Of a DNA stretch of 64,000 nucleotides, positions 62,094-64,000 are shown in pieces. The notes below the pieces were generated by a model. The model had not been told where the DNA came from and searched no databases. It saw nothing but the letters and a program-made list of their open reading frames with translations. Where the stretch lies: assembly GCF_022549355.1 (NCBI RefSeq), contig NZ_JAKZGL010000006.1, positions 62,001 through 126,000 of the forward strand. The letters are read 5' to 3'. Numbering within the stretch: position 1 is the first letter of the stretch; each line of letters starts with the position of its first letter. The DNA is from Acinetobacter sp. NIPH 2699. GTDB taxonomy: Bacteria > Pseudomonadota > Gammaproteobacteria > Pseudomonadales > Moraxellaceae. A program made the position numbers and the translations under genes.

Positions 62094-63089
62094 ATGGATT
62101 TGATACAAACTAGCGGTCAACCTCATTATGGACGTTTTGATGATGTACCATCACGGATTAACCTAGATGACTATATCTATAAAACACCTTATGGTCAGGT
62201 GCTTAAAGGCTGGCGTAAACAACTAAAATATAAGAAATTTAAATTCTGTGGTATACAGCACGAGCACTATAGTATTGGTGTTGCAATCGTTGATTTATCT
62301 TGGGCTGGACATGCTTTCTTTTATATCTATGATCATCAGGCTGAACAAGTGGTTGAGTGGAATGCGATTCAACCTTTTGGCTATCAAACTAAGCTTGATG
62401 AACAACCCTTATTTAGTCAGAGCTATTTTAAAAAATCAGGCTATTGTTTGAATATGAAACACGCTAATGGTGTACGCTATATCCAAATCACCAGACATGG
62501 TGACGTTCAGCTTAAAGCTCGTATCTTTTGTGCGGGGACTGATGCATTGAGTTTATGTAGCCCAACGGGGATCAATGGTTGGACTTATACGCAAAAGCAA
62601 ACTACGTTGGCGGTTGAGGGATTTTTTATTAGTCCCGAGCAACAACATATAAAATTTAATGCGCACAGTCTTGCAGCTCTCGATGATACCTGTGGTTTCT
62701 TACGCCCTGAAACGGCTTGGTTTTGGTTATCCTGTCAGTTCCGTGATGCAAATGATCGTCGTATCGGACTCAATCTGGCTTCGGGTGTCAATGAAAGCTT
62801 TGGCAATGAAAATGCGTTGTGGGTCGATGGTCGTTTATATCCACTGACGGATATTTTATTTGAACAGCAAAGCGAAAAATGCTGGTCAATTCGTTCGTTG
62901 GATGAGCGTTTAAATCTGTTGGTGGAAACAGGGTGGTGTCGTTTTGAAAATATCAATTTGCGTTTGATTGGCAGTCAGTTTAATCAATGGCAAGCTAAAG
63001 TCAGTGGCACGATTGAGCATGAAAATGGTGAGTTGCTGGTGTTGAGTGTTCAATATGGTTTATTGGAGCAACATTATGCGAAGTGGTGA
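62094..63089 (+). CDS. DUF2804 family protein
   Basis: A protein of 331 residues, soluble. The whole sequence fits DUF2804: the opening YGRFDDVPSRINLDDYIYKTPYG, WAGHAFFYIYDH, CSPTGINGWTYTQKQTTLAVEG, TAWFWLSCQFRDANDRRIGLNLASGVNESFGNENALWVDGRLYPL and VLSVQYGLLEQHYAKW at the end. The function is unknown in all members I recall; a beta-sandwich with lipid-related ligand has been suggested for related folds. It is a single gene. Confidence 0.9.
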   Translation: MDLIQTSGQPHYGRFDDVPSRINLDDYIYKTPYGQVLKGWRKQLKYKKFKFCGIQHEHYSIGVAIVDLSWAGHAFFYIYDHQAEQVVEWNAIQPFGYQTKLDEQPLFSQSYFKKSGYCLNMKHANGVRYIQITRHGDVQLKARIFCAGTDALSLCSPTGINGWTYTQKQTTLAVEGFFISPEQQHIKFNAHSLAALDDTCGFLRPETAWFWLSCQFRDANDRRIGLNLASGVNESFGNENALWVDGRLYPLTDILFEQQSEKCWSIRSLDERLNLLVETGWCRFENINLRLIGSQFNQWQAKVSGTIEHENGELLVLSVQYGLLEQHYAKW

Positions 63090-63239
63090 TTGCTGAGAAA
63101 ACCTTTCTCTCTAATTGAGCCGTTCAAGAAAATAATGGAGTTAGTCTAATGCTTAGTGACTCCATTGTATATTTTATATACAGATCCTTCTGATTCATAT
63201 AAAATATCACTCCAATTGAGGGTGATTAAACATAAAAAT

Positions 63240-64000
63240 ATGATTTTCAATATATTTAATTTTTTAGATAAAATAGGGCTAAGTGCACAAAAACGTGCCA
63301 TTCATATTCAATTTTCTAATTCTGCTTTAGCCAATCAGGTGTTTCTGCAACGTATTGATGGTACACATCGCCTCAATGAGGGGATTACTGCCGAGCTTAT
63401 ATGTTTGTCAACGAACGCGACTATCCCCTTAAAACAATTCATTGGTTGCCAAGTTGCAATTAATCAGGTCACTGATACAGGTACACTTTTTAGAACAACG
63501 GGGATTATTACCGAAGCTGTACAAGGACAGTCTGATGGCTCATTGACCCTTTATAAACTTAAACTACAAGACCCGACTGCACTGTGGCACAAACGAAGAA
63601 ACAGCCGCGTGTTTATGAATAAAACCGTGCTGGATATTGTTCAAACAATTTTTAAAGAATGGCAACAACGTAGTCCACTGTTTGCATCCAGTCTCAGCCT
63701 TGATTTAAGCAGCGTGACTCAAGATTACGATATCCGTCCATTTGTGATGCAAGCCAATGAAAGTGACTACGACTTTATTACCCGATTGTTGAGAAGTGAA
63801 GGGATCAATTGGCTGATTGACGAAGCCCAACTCACCGTTGCAAACAGTAATGCTCCAATCCAAGCCCAAAAACTGCGTTTGATTGACGATAATAACCAAT
63901 ACCAAGCCCTCAATCGAAGAACAATTCGCTACCACCGCAGCAGTGCCACCGAACAATACGACAGCATGACCAGTCTGATTGCGGAACGCAGTCTACAACC
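63240..64000 (+). CDS. vgrG: Type VI secretion spike protein VgrG (5' part, cut by window edge)
   Basis: The first 253 residues of a VgrG. From ATG 63240 it reads MIFNIFNFLDKIGLSAQKR. The gp27-like part is seen: CQVAINQVTDTGTLFRTTGIITEAVQG, LYKLKLQDPTALWHKRRNSRVFMNKTVLDIV, and FVMQANESDYDFITRLLRSEGINWLI, typical of VgrG/Rhs proteins (ESDYDF-x-RLL-x-x-EGI). The rest, including any effector extension, lies right of the window. A hairpin AATGGAGT/ACTCCATT stands upstream at 63134-63166. Confidence 0.95.
   Translation, partial: MIFNIFNFLDKIGLSAQKRAIHIQFSNSALANQVFLQRIDGTHRLNEGITAELICLSTNATIPLKQFIGCQVAINQVTDTGTLFRTTGIITEAVQGQSDGSLTLYKLKLQDPTALWHKRRNSRVFMNKTVLDIVQTIFKEWQQRSPLFASSLSLDLSSVTQDYDIRPFVMQANESDYDFITRLLRSEGINWLIDEAQLTVANSNAPIQAQKLRLIDDNNQYQALNRRTIRYHRSSATEQYDSMTSLIAERSLQ

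Overview
The window is chromosomal DNA of an Acinetobacter species. The evidence is the gene order and content: queA and tRNA-Leu, then glnE-ilvE, a polysaccharide locus between ilvE and aspS (the known site of the Acinetobacter lipooligosaccharide outer-core locus), baeSR, btuB behind a cobalamin riboswitch, trpF-trpB and a vgrG. Base composition is AT-rich throughout. I cannot fix the species.

Layout. (1) 1-1207: the 5' part of queA on the minus strand and an intact tRNA-Leu(CAA). (2) 1187-12852: an integrated element of about 11.7 kb in the 3' end of the tRNA. It has a P4-type tyrosine integrase, two small AlpA-like DNA-binding proteins, a tightly overlapping set of small unknown genes, a CHC2 zinc-finger protein, a TOPRIM-DUF927 helicase-like replication protein, a tandem TubC-like protein, a serine recombinase and a small membrane protein. 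It has no capsid, tail, lysis or conjugation genes, so it looks like a phage satellite or other integrative replicon. Two arrays of TGTAAC repeats lie on either side of the replication genes, about 7.4 kb apart. A truncated copy of the tRNA 3' end and the stranded tRNA terminator mark the right edge. (3) 13177-18927: a repeat protein, a histidine kinase, glnE and ilvE.

(4) 19083-29050: the outer-core polysaccharide locus. It holds UDP-glucose dehydrogenase, a Stealth phosphotransferase, several glycosyltransferases (GT25, GT8 and DXD types) and an SGNH-type acyltransferase, arranged as two opposing blocks. It is followed by a lipid A-type acyltransferase and aspS. (5) 32184-45014: a Zur-controlled ZnuD-like zinc receptor with a histidine-rich loop, a phospholipase D-like protein, two RcnB-like proteins, psiE, a GST with a divergent LysR regulator, and two long acyl-CoA dehydrogenases. 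(6) 45028-54549: a small LTxxQ lipoprotein divergent from baeSR, a LuxR-type regulator whose C-terminus appears frameshifted, a 193-bp tandem repeat with DnaA-box-like motifs, an L,D-transpeptidase, selO, a desaturase and a META-domain lipoprotein. (7) 54580-64000: gdpD, a corrinoid adenosyltransferase, btuB with its riboswitch, trpF-trpB, a 5'-nucleotidase, a DUF2804 protein and the start of vgrG.

The observations most worth checking are the paired iteron arrays of the tRNA-Leu element (an arrangement like ori and crr of phage P4), its matching 12-bp-spaced AAGGATAC arm-type sites, a C4-like structured RNA inside one of its small genes, a dispersed hairpin repeat with compensatory base changes, and the frameshifted LuxR regulator.
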